Origin: Lycorma delicatula
Taxonomy: Eukaryota > Arthropoda > Insecta > Hemiptera > Fulgoridae
Reading direction: 5' to 3'
NCBI RefSeq assembly: GCF_047948215.1
Contig: NC_134456.1
Coordinates: 65,615,529 to 65,679,528 of the forward strand
Length of the DNA stretch: 64,000 bases
Positions 25,332 to 40,300 of this stretch are shown here, one piece after another. The position numbers were made by a program, and so were the translations under genes. Numbering within the stretch: position 1 is the stretch's first letter; the number at the start of each line of letters is the position of its first letter. The notes under the pieces are model-generated. The model saw nothing but the letters and a program-made list of their open reading frames with translations. It was not told the origin of the DNA and searched no databases.

Positions 25332-28300
25332 CTGCAACAACAATTCAATTATGCTAAGATAATATTTCAATAATTGCATATTATGTAATACTAAATAGAG
25401 ATTATGTAAAAAATTCAATTAGATTGCATTTTATAAAATATAAAAATATGAATTCTTTAAAATAATTATACAAAACTAAAATGAATTAAGAGGACTGTAC
25501 TGAAATATTGTTTTTGTATGAATAAATTGGACCTCTTATGGGCTTTGAACCTTTCAGCTTATTTAATAGCCGCATTTGAATGATAAAACAATAAAATTTT
25601 TTAAATAATTATGATCATCAATCACAAACAATTATAATTCTTTATTCACTGATAATAAGATATTAATAATAACTACATAGGAATGTAACAAAAAATGGGA
25701 GTAAAGGAAAGGAGGATAGTAGTAAACTTCATTCTTTACAACCAGGTGGTGCCTAATTACATGGAACATCTCAGGATGTAGAAAATTGAAGACAAAAGAA
25801 TAAAATACCAATAATTAGAATTAAAAGTTATATTTAATAAATTGGTCCCCACAGACTACAAAATATAAATAACACTGAGTGCTGTTTCAATGGATAAGAA
25901 AGTGTATACTGCTACTATTTTTTATTCTAATGAACTTAGAATTAAAAAGCAATAAAAGGATGAAGTAAACAAACTACAAATTTTATAGAAATATTAAAAA
26001 CTGAACCTTAGTGATTTAATTAGATGGGATATTCTACCTTAAGACAAATAAAAATTTGTTAACAATCTGGCACTTAACAAGTTTACTAGTATTGCTTGTT
26101 ATTAAAAATCTATCAAAAAATGTAAAGAATACCACTTTCATAAAACCAATTAATGTAATAAATATTACTATGTAAAATGGTTATATTTTATAAACAAACT
26201 TTACACAGATAATTCTTAATTAATATTTAATAAATCATTATAAAGTATAAAAAATGATAAACTATTGAGAATCTTACCAGTAGCAAGAAATTGAAGGTAT
26301 GTTGCTAACAATCTTACATCAGTTTCACAGGGTTCAAGGAATTCTTCTAATGGGACTACCAGCTGTAAAAAATTAATTACTGATTACTATTACCAAACTT
26401 CACTAATAGATATGAGGTGTAACATTAAAAAAACTGACAAGTCATTTTTAAAAATTGACAAGCTTTGAATATTGTTATTCCTAATTTATTTGCAAAGAAT
26501 TCAGCTTTTGTTTTCAGTATCAATTCATTGACTGGGAATGGCAAATTTCAATGGGAACATTTTATTGATTTTGGAATCACTGTAGTGATGCTTTATCTAG
26601 TTGTTCGTAGATTGGTGTTCAAATTTTTTGAACACTTGATTGTGCTTCAATTATTTTAATTTTTTTCTATGCACTGTTGCTATCATCAATGGAGTCAGTT
26701 TAAACTCATGGCAAATATCAGTAGTCATCAATTGAAACTCTTCTCCAGCAACTGAATAATTTTAATTTTTTATTCAACTAAAAAAAGAATTCTGTTCCCT
26801 GGCCATAGATGAAGTAAGACTTTTACCGCAATACACAATTAAAACACTATGGCTGTGAATACATACACTTTCTTACACAGAATTTTAAGCTAAGTACAAT
26901 ACAACTTAGAAATTGTTAAAGTACAGTATTTTGTTTAAGCATAATGGAGAGATTGATTAACAAGCAGATAAAACCCTGAGATACGACTGAAAGAATTTTT
27001 AGTGTTACAATACCAATACAGTAAATGGAAATTCAAAAAGTAAGAGTAGCAGTACTGAACATGTGATCTTGTGGAGTTTTCCAGGTACAGAACTGTAGAA
27101 ACGAAATATGCATAGCCTGTTCAACAAGCCCAAAGATGTAGTACAGTAGTTGGTCTGCAACAGCTTTGCAAAGAAGAATGTAAATTAAAAGCTGTAGAAA
27201 TGACACAGGTTGACAAGTTAAATGAATTATGATCCAAATTAATAAGTTATTTTAAAATATGAAATCATTGTGTCCAACAGGTCTTCAGTTCGGAGAAACT
27301 TTGTTCTGTTCATAAAATTCAGTACCTGGACTACATAACTCTAAAATTCATATTTTAATCTTATAAAGTTCTCTTTTTCTCTCATTACAGAGAAAGATCA
27401 AAGACTATTTTCATTACAGAAGTCCTAAATTACAGTGGCTAGTATAGAACTGTGAAGGGAGCAGCTAATATTTCTTTATGGAATTTTTGTTACAGAGAGT
27501 TTTGTTACGGAGAGCTTCAACCGTATGTGAAAAGGAGTGGTAATATTGTTATGATGCTGTGGAATTCTAAGGTTTGAATGATAATATATGTCTCCATGAC
27601 AGCACTGAGTAGTTAATTATTGAATTTGAACCTGAGTTGATATCACCACAAAATAATTATTACAACTGTTGTTATGCTGTTAGTTGATTATGTTCTAGTT
27701 GGTGGGGTAAATAAGTTATTTCAGTAATAATAAAATAATTTCAAAAACTAAGATTTCAGTATGAGATTTCAAGACTAAGATTTATCTTGGTTAAAAGATA
27801 TAATCTTACAAGAAACTTCAAATATAAATTTTATTAATATTATAATTATAATCAATTACCTATTTACCTTGTATATGTTTCCCCACAACATTAATACATC
27901 GCTGTGGAGGTTCTTAATGCCAACAATGAAGCCTTTCATTTGCTTCTGTAATCAATTAATAACCTGATGCTCAAATTTTTTGACATGTGTTTCCTTGGTT
28001 GTGCACCTTCAATAATTTTCCTTTTTTGCTAAATATTGTTGTTGTCATTAATTGATGATAGCAACAATATTACTGTTGTTATATTATTATTGTATTACAC
28101 TTAAAAATTTTCTTTATGGTAATAATAAGTGGTAATAAGGTAAGTCAAGCTTACCTTATTACCAACACATGCAGCTAGGGCTGCGTGTGTTGGATATGGC
28201 AAAGTGATATTTGTATTGACAGAGAGTTTTACAGTTGCTAATTACCAGTTCAAGGAAAAATACTTCTTTATGAAATAGAACTGGATTTTGGCTTTATCTT

Positions 28301-31300
28301 TGTCTGGAGTTAATTACTGACTTCACTTTCACGCTCAAAAGTTGAATAGTACTACATATTGATATTTTTTTTAAGTGATAAGGAAATTCAAATATATAAT
28401 AATTTTAAATCTAACATTACAGCCATAATCTTGACTGCTGAAGAATTTTTTTTAACTTTTATTTGAGGAAAGCCATTTACCCACATACTCACCGACTTCA
28501 TTTTAGGTGTAAAATGGTGGGGGTGTGTTTAAGAAAATAAATGAATAAACAGATCACATAACATAACTGATTGAACTGAATCTAAACAAAACCAACTACT
28601 AAAACTTAATTTGGCTTTATTTTTTGAGAAAAACTGTTGAATAAAAATATTTTTTTTTGTAAATTATTTGGAAACAGATTTTCTTACTAATGCTAAGAAA
28701 ATATAGGATTTCTTCAATAATTTTTGATTAAACAAATGAAAAACAAGTTACCTGTTCAACAGGAGTAGATAATACACGAACAAGAGGAGCTTGTTCACTC
28801 CAGATTAGTTTGCGAAATTTAACATTATAACACTGTTGGAGAGGTATTAGTATATATTGTCCAAACACTGAATCTCCATATGAAACTGCCACATAATGAT
28901 CTACCAGTTGACGGTAACTAAATAAAAAAAAAAAGAATAATAGAAAAATATTTAATTTTTTTTTCTAAATTGCTGATGGAACTGCAACAGCACCAACAGA
29001 AAAGCATGCAATTAAAATAAATACTAATAATGAAAGTGATGAAAATAAAATGGTGGAAAACATGAACATGAGTCTCCAGATATGGAATCAGTGGTAGAGG
29101 CAGTGGATGAATTTAAATGTTTGGATATTTTAAGAGAATAAAGAAGGGGCTAAGCTATTTATGAGAGCTGTGTATAACACATAACTGATTCAGCATAAGA
29201 TATAAAGAATGGCCAAAAAGAACATGACAACAGTAATTAAATATTATAACAATTTAATACAAACATTAAGAATAAAACATATCTTGGGAGTATGTTTATG
29301 TTTTCTTGTTGCAGAATGCAATGAATGGAAGAAATATTGAGGTTGTCAGAAGAAAACAAATTAAGGGATGTTTATTGATATAGGATATGTGAAGTACTTT
29401 ATATGGACATCCATCCCCTTTATTATTCCTTTCACTGTTGAATTATGGAGTAGCCAGTTTTGATGAATCTGTCATGTCTACAACCATTATATAACTATTG
29501 CCAATTTCCTATCACCTACAACAACCTCATTAACCAAATTTATCATGAATAATAAGCAATGCACAGTTGCAAAATTACCTTTATTATAAAAGTTATAGTT
29601 TTGATGTAAGATTTATATAATTATTTTTACCTTCATAGAGTAAATATGAAATTTATCACATCGAAGAATTACAATTTTTACCAAAAATTATCAAATAAAA
29701 TTATTAATTAACAAAACGCTACCTTTCTACAAAAAATCACCGAAGATAAGAGGCTCAACAGGTCTTGATATACTGAGTATCAACTTGGCAGGTGCTGTTG
29801 GTCAATCCTAAGAAAAATTAGCAATGATATGTCACTGCGCTCAAAATGACTCTCAGTGGTCAATGCTAGGTCAACATTAAAAATCACAATAAAGTAGAAG
29901 GATATAAGAATAAGAAAAAGAGGTGACAAGAGGGTGACAAATGATACCTGTGAAGGAATAGAGCATGAACTAAAAGCTCATTAAGAATGGGAGTTCAAGG
30001 ACCTGTCCAGGTAGCAGGTGCGTATTTTGTTCGCAAATCCCAGGGACATGAAACATTTTTACTTTTGCTATATTACATTACTCAATGAGTATATGTTTTC
30101 CAAATATATGCTGCAACAATAGCTTTTCATTTAGAAATTAGTGTGATCCAAGAAAAATCAAGGCTTCTTAAAGGAACAACTTTGCCCATCCGTGCAACTA
30201 TAAGGTGTTTAGAATTATGCAACTGAACAATAAAATATTAAGCCAGTTGCTACACTGAAGGAAAGGTATAAAAATATGTTACTTAATATAACAATTTTTT
30301 TCACACAAAAAAGAAAAATAAGGCCCATTATTAATAACATTTATATTAACATTTTCAGAATTACTAAAATTAAGAGAATTATTAAATTTAAGAGTTAGTA
30401 AATAGAAATGTAAAGTTGGTGATGTCCTCCTCTAAAATCTTCTTTACCTACTCTTCCTCAGACTTTTCTAAATTCCACTGATTCATCTGACACCTTTTCT
30501 TTATGTTTTATGCCCCAATCTATATATATTTCATTATCACTAAATTATGGTCGCTATCAATGTCTCTCCTGCATATGCTTTGCACTTGACGAGTTGATTT
30601 CTATATCTTTGCTTAACCATGATATAATCTATCTGACACCTTGTAGTATTACCCAGCTTTTTCCATTATATATTCCTCGATTATGATTTTAAAACTGGGT
30701 GTTGGCAATTACTAAATTATACTTCGTGCAAAACTTAATAAGTCGGTCCCCTCTTTCATTCCTTTTGCCTTGCCTGTATTCACCCATAATATTTCCTTCC
30801 TTGCCTTTTCCAATGCTTTCATTCCAATCTCCAACTATTATTAAATTTTCATCGCCGTTTATGTGTTTAATTTCTTCATACACACAATCTACCTCATCAT
30901 TATCATGGGCACTTTTAGGCATATAGATGTTTACATTACAATAATTCTATGCTAAGCGTTTTGAAATACTCTACTCTCTTCCCTATCTTCTTGTTCATTA
31001 CAAAACCTACACCTTCCTGTCCTTTATTTGATGTTGAGTTAATTATTCTAAAATCACCGGACCAAAAGTGGTTTTCCTCTTCCCACCACAGTTCCTACAT
31101 CACAGTTCTAGAAGTAATAGTTCCTATTACATCTAGATTTAATCTACTCATTTCCCTCTTTAAATCTTCTAACCTATCAACATTTTTTACACTTCTACGC
31201 TCCAACTTGTAGAATGTTATTTTTTTATTTTCTGGTGACCCCGTCCTTAGTAGTCCCCACCCAGAGATCCAAACAGGGAACTAGTTACCTCCAGAATATT

Positions 31301-34300
31301 TTATCAAGGCGCCTCCATCTTTGTTACATGAAAATGCAGACAGTTATATTTTCTTGGAAAAAAAGCAGCTGTAGTTTTGCTTTCAGCCGCACAGTATTCA
31401 GAAGATTGAGTGATATTGACATGACCGTTTAAGTTCTCCTGACCTACGCTCTTAACAACTACTGAAAGAGCAGCTCTTTCAGTACTGTTTCAGGAATCAT
31501 TCTTTAGTCTGGCTCTCAACAGATACTTCTCCGATATAGTTGCACCTTTGGTCCAGCAACTCTGTATTACTGAGCACTCAAGCTCCCATACCATCGGCAA
31601 GGTCTCATGATTCAAAGAGGGAGTTTATACCTACAGATTACAGTAAAACCTGTTTTAACTGGTATCTTACCTATGTGCATTTTAAAAGTCTGCACATTTG
31701 TATTTAATTTATATTAGCTTGAACTATCTAAATTAAAAAAAGTCTAAAATGAAAAATTCAGTAGAAGATAAATTAATTTTTTTTTTGTGTGTAGAATTGG
31801 TTTTTAATGAGTAGATAAAAGATTTTGAGATTGATGAACACATCTAATCTTACATCAGCATGGTTTTGTTTTATTTTGAATAGCCATGAGAAATTAATTA
31901 ATTATATAATTTTATATGATAAATACAAATAAAAAAAAAAATTAATACTTTTAGCACACACTTCACTGAACTGTTTTGTACCTTCTGTAAATATACAATA
32001 AAAAAAATCATATATTTCATTAATTACCAAATACATGGTGTTTCATAATGTTCTTAGGCGTTACAAAAATTCAGTACAAAAAAAGTATTTCACTTACCTA
32101 AATGATAGTTGTACGAGGTGATTCAGGGACTCAAACAGTTTTTGTTAAAATCTATAAATGTTCAATATGTGCTCCTCTGGTGACACGGCACACATCAATA
32201 CGAAAGTCTAGCTCTTGCCAAACTCGTTTGAACATGTCATTTTCAATAGAGTTGATTGCATTGATTATGAGATGCTTTAGCTCAGCAATATCGTGCGGCA
32301 TTGATGGGATAAACACCTTATCTTTCACGTAACCCCAGATAAAGATGGCATGATCACATGGCATGAGGTCTGGTGATCTTGGTGGCCACAGCATAATGTG
32401 TTGGTCTTCTTCAGACGCACGTCCTATCCAGCGCCGAGGTAATGTTGTGTTAAGGTACTGTCGAAACTCATATGAAAATGGGCAGGACAACCATCTTGCT
32501 GGAAAATGAAGTCGTTGAGTAGCTGAAGGATAAGCCATAATAACATATCCAGGTATATCATGCCGGTTACTGTCATTTCCATAAAAAAGAACATAATACA
32601 CTGCCTCATGAGAGATCGCACAAAAAACATTTACTTTCGGAGAATCCCAAATGTGTACCACATAAGCGTGTGGGTTTTCAGTTCCTCAAACTCGTACGTT
32701 ATGACGGTTTACTTTGCTGCTAATATGGAAAGTAGCTTAATCGCTGAAAATTAGCCTCATGAGAGATCGCACAAAAAACATTTACTTTCGGAGAATCCCG
32801 AATGTGTACCACATAAGCGTGTTGGTTTTCAGTTCCTCAAACTCGTACGTTATGACGGTTTACTTTGCCACTAATATGGAAAGTAGCTTAATCGCTGAAA
32901 ATTATCTTGTTTACAAAACCTCCATCTAACATCATCTTTTCCTGTAACTGTAAACAAAAATCGAGCCTACGTGTTTTATCTCCATCAGAAAGACGCTGGA
33001 TTAATTGAAGATGGTATGATTTGCATAATAAACGTTTACGGAGAATTCTCCACACTGTTGTTTTGTAATTCCTAATTCACTGCCTGCAGCCGCAGTCGAT
33101 TTTGATGGGCTGCAAATGAAACTTGCACGCACACGTTTGACATTGACTTATGAGGTTGATGGACGACCAGTTGATTTTCGCTTGCACAAGCAACCAGTTT
33201 CACTGAATTGTTTATACCATGCACGAATTGAATTGGTGGCTTGTTTATGTAAACAATAATTATGTTTACATAAAAAAATAAGTAAAATAACAAAAAAAAA
33301 CATGTACTAATGTTATTCAGACAATAAAGTTTATGTATCTTTTTCAAATTCAATGTCAAATTGAAAATTGAGAAATTATGATTTCATAAGCTGTAACACA
33401 GAAATCAGCTGGCCAACAACTGCATTTTATGTCGTGTCATGTCACCTCCCCATGTCTCACATGCCATATTGGCAAACTTAAATGAGCAAATCTCCAAAGC
33501 GATAGATGAAAGATATTGTGTACAAGAGAAAAGTTCATAAGCATGAGGAGTTGGATGATCATGATACAGATGCCACTGCACAAATTAAGGAAAGTCATGC
33601 AGAATTGCAAAGAGCAACACTAGTAATCTGAAAACATGCAATCAAATGTATTGAAGTAGCAGGACAGATTTTTGAAAATTTACTGTAAACTTTACTAAAT
33701 ATATCAATTACATTTTTATTTTTTTAACATTGTATCAATTGTATGTAACTCCATTTTCTGTAGATGGTAACATTTAAAAGTTTCATACAGTAAATATTAA
33801 GGATCAAATTTCTTGAACTTTTATTTGTTTTATTGGGCTATCTTACATCAATTTTTTCACAATTAAATTATCTCTCAAGTTCTGATAAAAATTTTTAAGC
33901 ATTTATTAGTTATCTAACAAAGTTTTTGTATTACAAACATAGAAAAACATGTTTTTAAACAACAAATTTTTCTGTTTTATGTTGGATATTATGAAAACTA
34001 CTAAAGATATGTCTCTAAAATTTGTTTTATTCAATTTGTCAGGTCAAAAGCCACAAGAAACCATCAAGATTACTCCTTAATTTGTGTTTCTAGAATTTCA
34101 GTACGGTTTTATTTCATTTTTTCCCAAGAATCAGGGTAAAATCTTTCGCTAGGCATAACTTGCCAATGGAGGGTTTCTGGAACCATGTTCATATGAAGTT
34201 TTTTCATTATTTTTGCTAGTAGAATGAGCTCAAAAAGTACTGGTAACACTACCTGAATCACTTTGTATTTACAAACAATATTGAAAAAAAAAGAAAAAGT

Positions 34301-37300
34301 CTACCTTAAATCTAAAACAAGGTGACTATTTCAAATGTTAATAATAATAATTATTATTAATATTACTGGTTTTACTAGTTTTGTTTTTAGCTTGGGAGGT
34401 TTTACAGATTGGTGGAATTTTTATCTCTTTTGATCTTACTGCAATATATTCCAGCATTTCAATAAAATAACAAAGAATATTTTGAAAGACTGGTTGATCC
34501 CCAATCAGTAAAATTAGTAAAATAGAGGAGAATAGTTAATGCATCTGTAGGTGAAACTAAACATATACTAATTAAATAATGGTTTTTATAAACAAATTGA
34601 TGGAACAGCAAGAAGTAACTATTTCTGGGACCCTAGTTAAACTTAATTTAAAGATGAAAACTAAAAGAAAATTTCAGTATTTCCCATGAACTTATTTTTT
34701 AATGCTTCAGATCTACTGATGATGACTGTCTTGTAAAATGCCCAAATAGTTTTGGGTTTAAAATAAATTATTATTTTTTGTAGTGTTTCTGAGCACTTTC
34801 GTATATTCTGATATATTTAAATAATTCTTTAGCTTAGTTCTATGTATACGTTTCACATTGCATTACTTTTTCAAAATGTTGTAACTACAACACAGTAAGA
34901 AATTACTTTTATTAACAAACTAATTACTGAATTTATATGTTTAAATTTTTATAAAACACACACATTCTTACTTCTGTTTAATAATCATCACAGCCAGCAT
35001 GTTATGTACAATAATGAAAAATGCATTGTTTCAGGGCATTATAATGAGTTTCTGTTTGAGGAAAATAAAGCTTAGAAAATAAATGATATTTTTAAAAGAT
35101 CAGCACAAGCTGGAATGACATATAAGTGACAAATTGTATCTCTCAATTAATAATGGCTCATTTACTTTAACAGTATTTCTTTAAAAATTAAAATTTTAAA
35201 CTTACAAGTCATAAAATGAACTGAGACCAAGCACAGATCCATCCAGGTCTAATCTCTGGTTTTGTGTCATCAGTGTTTTCAGCAATTCCTTTAGTAAATC
35301 ACTCACATCTCTGAATAAATCACAACCTGAAAAAAACTGATTCATTATAAATATTAAACAATATATTTACCTAAATAAAGTGTATGGACAGGAGTTGAAA
35401 TATCTAATCTTGTCTTACTGTTGAAAAAAAACCCAGCAACCTTGATTATATGAAACTGTTCCATTTCAATACCAGGATATTGATCTTTAATTTTTGTAAT
35501 ACAACTTGAATAATTTTTCTAGAGGTCAAGTACTATATAAAAGTCATCTAAAATGTGTTTACAATAACTTAATTTTTATGTTTAATTATTTCCATACATA
35601 TTTCAGCATTTATTTTTTTAAAAATTAATCAATGTTTCATAAACACTGACTTTTTAATTATTGCCAAAATATGCAAAAATCAATTGGTTTTATTGGTCTT
35701 ATTCAAAAACAGTATGTTCCAGTGTATCACAATTAAATGAGCTTCAAAAAACATATTAACCCAGTGAGGCTGCTAATCAATTTTAAAATGCCATTTTTGG
35801 ATAAAAAATTCATTAAAGAATAAAAACATCTAATAACAAAAAGTGGTTATGAACAGGGGTGCAGAATATGTCTGAATGCCTGAACAAGGTTCAGGGGGAA
35901 ATTTTAGCCAGGAAAAAATCCACAAACAATTTTTTTAATAAGGAAAAAATAATTATTTTGGGAAAATTTAAAAGGTTTGCCTAGTAAGGGGTGTTTGGCC
36001 CAGAGTGGGCAGATAAGAAATGAATGGGTACAAAGTCAGCCTAATCGGTTTGTTTAACAAACAGACACACAAAGTTTTTTTGTCTGCTTTCTGCTGCAAA
36101 TAGGGGCAAGTTGGGCAGGGTAACTATTTCATTTTCACTGCAAAAAATATTGTATGGCTAAGCCGCTGATATGATATTTTTGTGCTGGTTGATGAATGGT
36201 TGATGACTGCCATTCATCAACCGGCACAAAAATGATTCTTGACTGGCTACAAACAGCTGGTGTTCTAATACTTCTTTAGGTATTAATAATTATTATGGTA
36301 CTGGTGCATAAATTTTGTTAGCTTCATACAAATGATATTATTCAAGCGATAACAACTAAATCACATTAAACCATATTATACAAAAGTACTTAATACATAA
36401 GAATTACTAATGTTTTTCATTTCTTAACTTAACTACTTACCAAAATTTGAAATTGGTCTTTATCAGTAAAATGCGTACAATGTGATGACTCATTTGTTTG
36501 TTTCCATTTTTACTGCATAGATTGGTGTGGAGGGGTGGGGTTATACGGTTGCCAGGTTGCCTGCTGTGACCTGTCATCTCATACCTCTTGCTTCAATCAT
36601 GTCAGTTTATGAGTACCAAGTGGACTAGGCAACTTGTTCTTGTTTCTTTCGTTACGGTTGTTTATTACTGTGATTTTTAAGTTTATATAGTATGTTGTGT
36701 TTTGTATCATTTTCAGTAGTGACTGTGGTAGGTAACTGGAACTAAAACTAATTAAACATAATATTTAACTTTGTATTTACCACTTAAGTAACAGTTAAGT
36801 AATACTTCTGAACATAATAAAAATAGTAATAATAAAGTTGTATTTTTTTAAATTAAGTGGTAAAATACTATGTTATAAATATTTAGTTTAATTAGGTATC
36901 TACCTACCTATATGTTCTCAATTTTCACTTCATTGACAGTGTATGTAATTATCATCATTAGTGTTTACCTGTAATTTAGTGTAATTATCTGTACCATAAT
37001 ACTATAAAATATAGTCTATTTCTTTAAGTGCACAATGTCAACTTTCAAAAGTAAACAAGTCAGTTGTGTGTTTTGTGAATGGTGAGGAAGAAGAGTAAAA
37101 CAACCCAGTGAAAAATCCAGACCAAATGATGAAGGAAGCATTTCTGAATTTTTCAAACCATTAAATGTGACAAGTGGTATTGAAAATGAATCTGTAACAA
37201 CAGATCCTGAACAACAGGAGGAAGATGTTAAATCTTATGGATCTGATGATGAACAATCTAAAAGAAAAAAAAAATAAAGGTTGATGAACAACCAGCCAAC

Positions 37301-40300
37301 CATCCTATACAACTATCATAACCTTCTTGCTCAAAATCCTGTGATATGGCTTTTTTAAAAGAAGTGAAAGCAAATATGAAGGGCAGTTATCTGACAAAAG
37401 TACCAACTTTAACAAGTCTAAATGAAAAATTTGATGCTGCATTCCCTGTAATTAAGCAGGAAAAACCCAAACCAAAACCTATAATGAAAGTGACACAATA
37501 ATTATCTAAAGGGTTTGAAGCTAAATTAAAACTTATCAGGGTAAGTAAATCTCTTAATGAAATCTATCAATTGATGCCATGTTTAACAGAGGAAGATGAC
37601 AAAGTTTTATGTATGCCATGAATATCAAACTACAAACATATTCCCAAAAATGTTACATTCCTAAAAACCAGTAAGTTTGGGATATTCACACTGCCAAATG
37701 AATATCACATGAGTAGTGATCAGAGAACACAATTTAGAAAATAAAAAACTCATTTGATTGACATTTAAATTCTGATGCCTACATATGGTGCTTTGAATTT
37801 TGAAAGTTGTCTGAACAAAGAGTACTAGAAATGAAGAAAGATCATGAAAAAGTTGGACTAAGAGTCACAAGAACAGTGTATATTGCTGTAAAAGAAGCCA
37901 AGGGGATAAGTATTTTGAAAGAACGTTAAGTTTAAATGTATTAAATAAAACAGATGTTGGTGAAGTTAATCATTCAAGAGAACTTTTTGGTGAATTCTGG
38001 CAAAATATATTTTTAACTATGAATGAAAAAATATCTGATTTTTTAAATGCTGAAAACCCCATCACTAACCGGTTACCCTTGATATCTGTAACAACAGACA
38101 AAATTACTAAGCTTCACTGAACATATCAAATAACATGTCTTACTACTCTGGTCAATGGAGTGCAGATTTGCATTAATGTTGATATCTTCCCTCATGGCAC
38201 TTCACATAAAGGGAATCCTCTCACAGAAAAAGTTAAATTTGCTTTAGATAAGTAAAATAAACATTGACAAACAACTGAACAGCATGGCATTTGATGGTCA
38301 GTATTTTGACCTGGGAGTCCCTAAGAAAATTACTGTCAATTATGTCAAACCATTGATTTAGATTTTTTAATCCTATTTGGGACATAGCTCACAGATTGGA
38401 GTATATAATAAATGAAAGTTTAGGATGGAAAGAAAAAGGATGTAATTGGCTGAGCATTCAGGTACAGATATTAAATAATCTGATGAAAAGTTACAATTGG
38501 GGGATTGGGTTTGAAGAACTAATCAACATAGCCGAAGAATTAGGCATTGGATTCATGAACCCAAAATCATTTCAGCAAACTAGATTTTTGTCCAAAGCAA
38601 ATTCACCTTTGAAAGGGACTTTGTCTTATTTTTTATGGATCTTCAAAAGAAAACGGAGAGTATAAAAAATGGTAACACTGAAGCAAAAGAATATTCAAGG
38701 AATTAAAACAATTTTCAAATCTTGACTTTATTTATCAACTTCTTGGAACAACTGATGTTCTTGAAGAACTGACCAAGTTCAAATCCAAGCTAAAATTGGA
38801 TTCCTGACCAACAGGAAAGCTAAAATTCTTTGCAAAACAATGTTTAAAAACTGTCTACTGTTGGAAGAAAGCTATAATACATCCGGTCAAACTCAAAAAA
38901 AAAAAAGAGACCAAGAGTTATAGGATGAAGAAACAAATGAAGTGAACGATTGTCAACAAACAGCGTTAACTGGAGATTAATTCAAAAGACCAACAAAAAA
39001 TCTAGAAAACCTGTGTGTGCTGATTCTAGGGAATCTGGAAAACAGAATCTAAGAACCAAGTATTGTAAAAGACATGCAACTGTGCTTTATTAGCATTTTT
39101 TTAGAAGAAACTGGATATGAATTTGACCAATGTATTATCAAACTTGTAGAGTGGATCAATAAAAATAGTGGTTGTACCTTCAATCATGAAGTCCTATTAA
39201 ATCAGCTGAAAACATTAAAAAGGAAAATTTTACAACTGGATTACTTTAAAGACATTTTCTCTCAAGACGCATCAAAAGCTCAACTTAAGAATCTTGACCA
39301 ATCTCTGCTTGATGAGGACAACAGATAGTCTGGAGGCATTTAAAAACTGTGAGGTATGTGATCAAATACCTGAAATGATCTTCTTGTTAGAAAACTGTTT
39401 GAAAGTTTGTAGTGAAGCAGTGTGCGAGTCAGTTAGGTCTGTAACAGGAAACCACCTTCATAACAGGAATATTAAATTTAACAGCCTATTTCATGAAGTT
39501 TTTGTTTCTGGGAATGGGCCTTGCTGCCTTTCGACTTAAGGTTTACAAGACCTCTACGGACAGGCTACATCAAGATAAAGGAAGACTTCTATTTCTGAAT
39601 GATAATTTTCAAAAGAACTTGCAGGCAAAGGACTAGACAGAACAAATATAAAAAGAATAATAGCTTATGCATATGTAAATGACTATCAGTTCTTGATGTT
39701 TTGTTAAATATGAGATCTTTTAAGATTGATACTTTTAAGTTTTATTTTTGAGTCAAAATCAAATTTACCTAAGTACTTAAATAAGATTGTTTCCAAAATC
39801 AGATTTCCATTATTTACATAAAAATAAATTACACATAACAGCGTATAGTAATCAGTATTAACTGGTGGAAGCTGGAAGAATGTCTAACAATCATTATTAA
39901 TCACACACATTACCAACACAACATAGGCAAAGCTAAGAGAATTTGCACAAATATCATGTTTTTTTTCTTTCAAATCAATATTTAATGTACAGGTTTTTTA
40001 CATCCATATTGAACAGGAAATTACAATATTAGCTATATGAATGTGGATAATATCACAAAGTGTGATTGGGGATACTTTTAGTGAAAAAAATTGTGTTCTG
40101 AGGAAATTTGGTGTGCTAAAACATTTTCTGCACCACTGGTTATGAACAGTTTTAAGATAATTTATATTCTGTCCGAGTAGTGTCACATATTTACCAGTAA
40201 TTTCTGTTTTTACATAATTTGTTATGAATATCGGTCAAATTAATGTGCAATTGCCATCCCCAATTTGATATGTTGGTCTTGAACTGCAAACATTGGTGAC

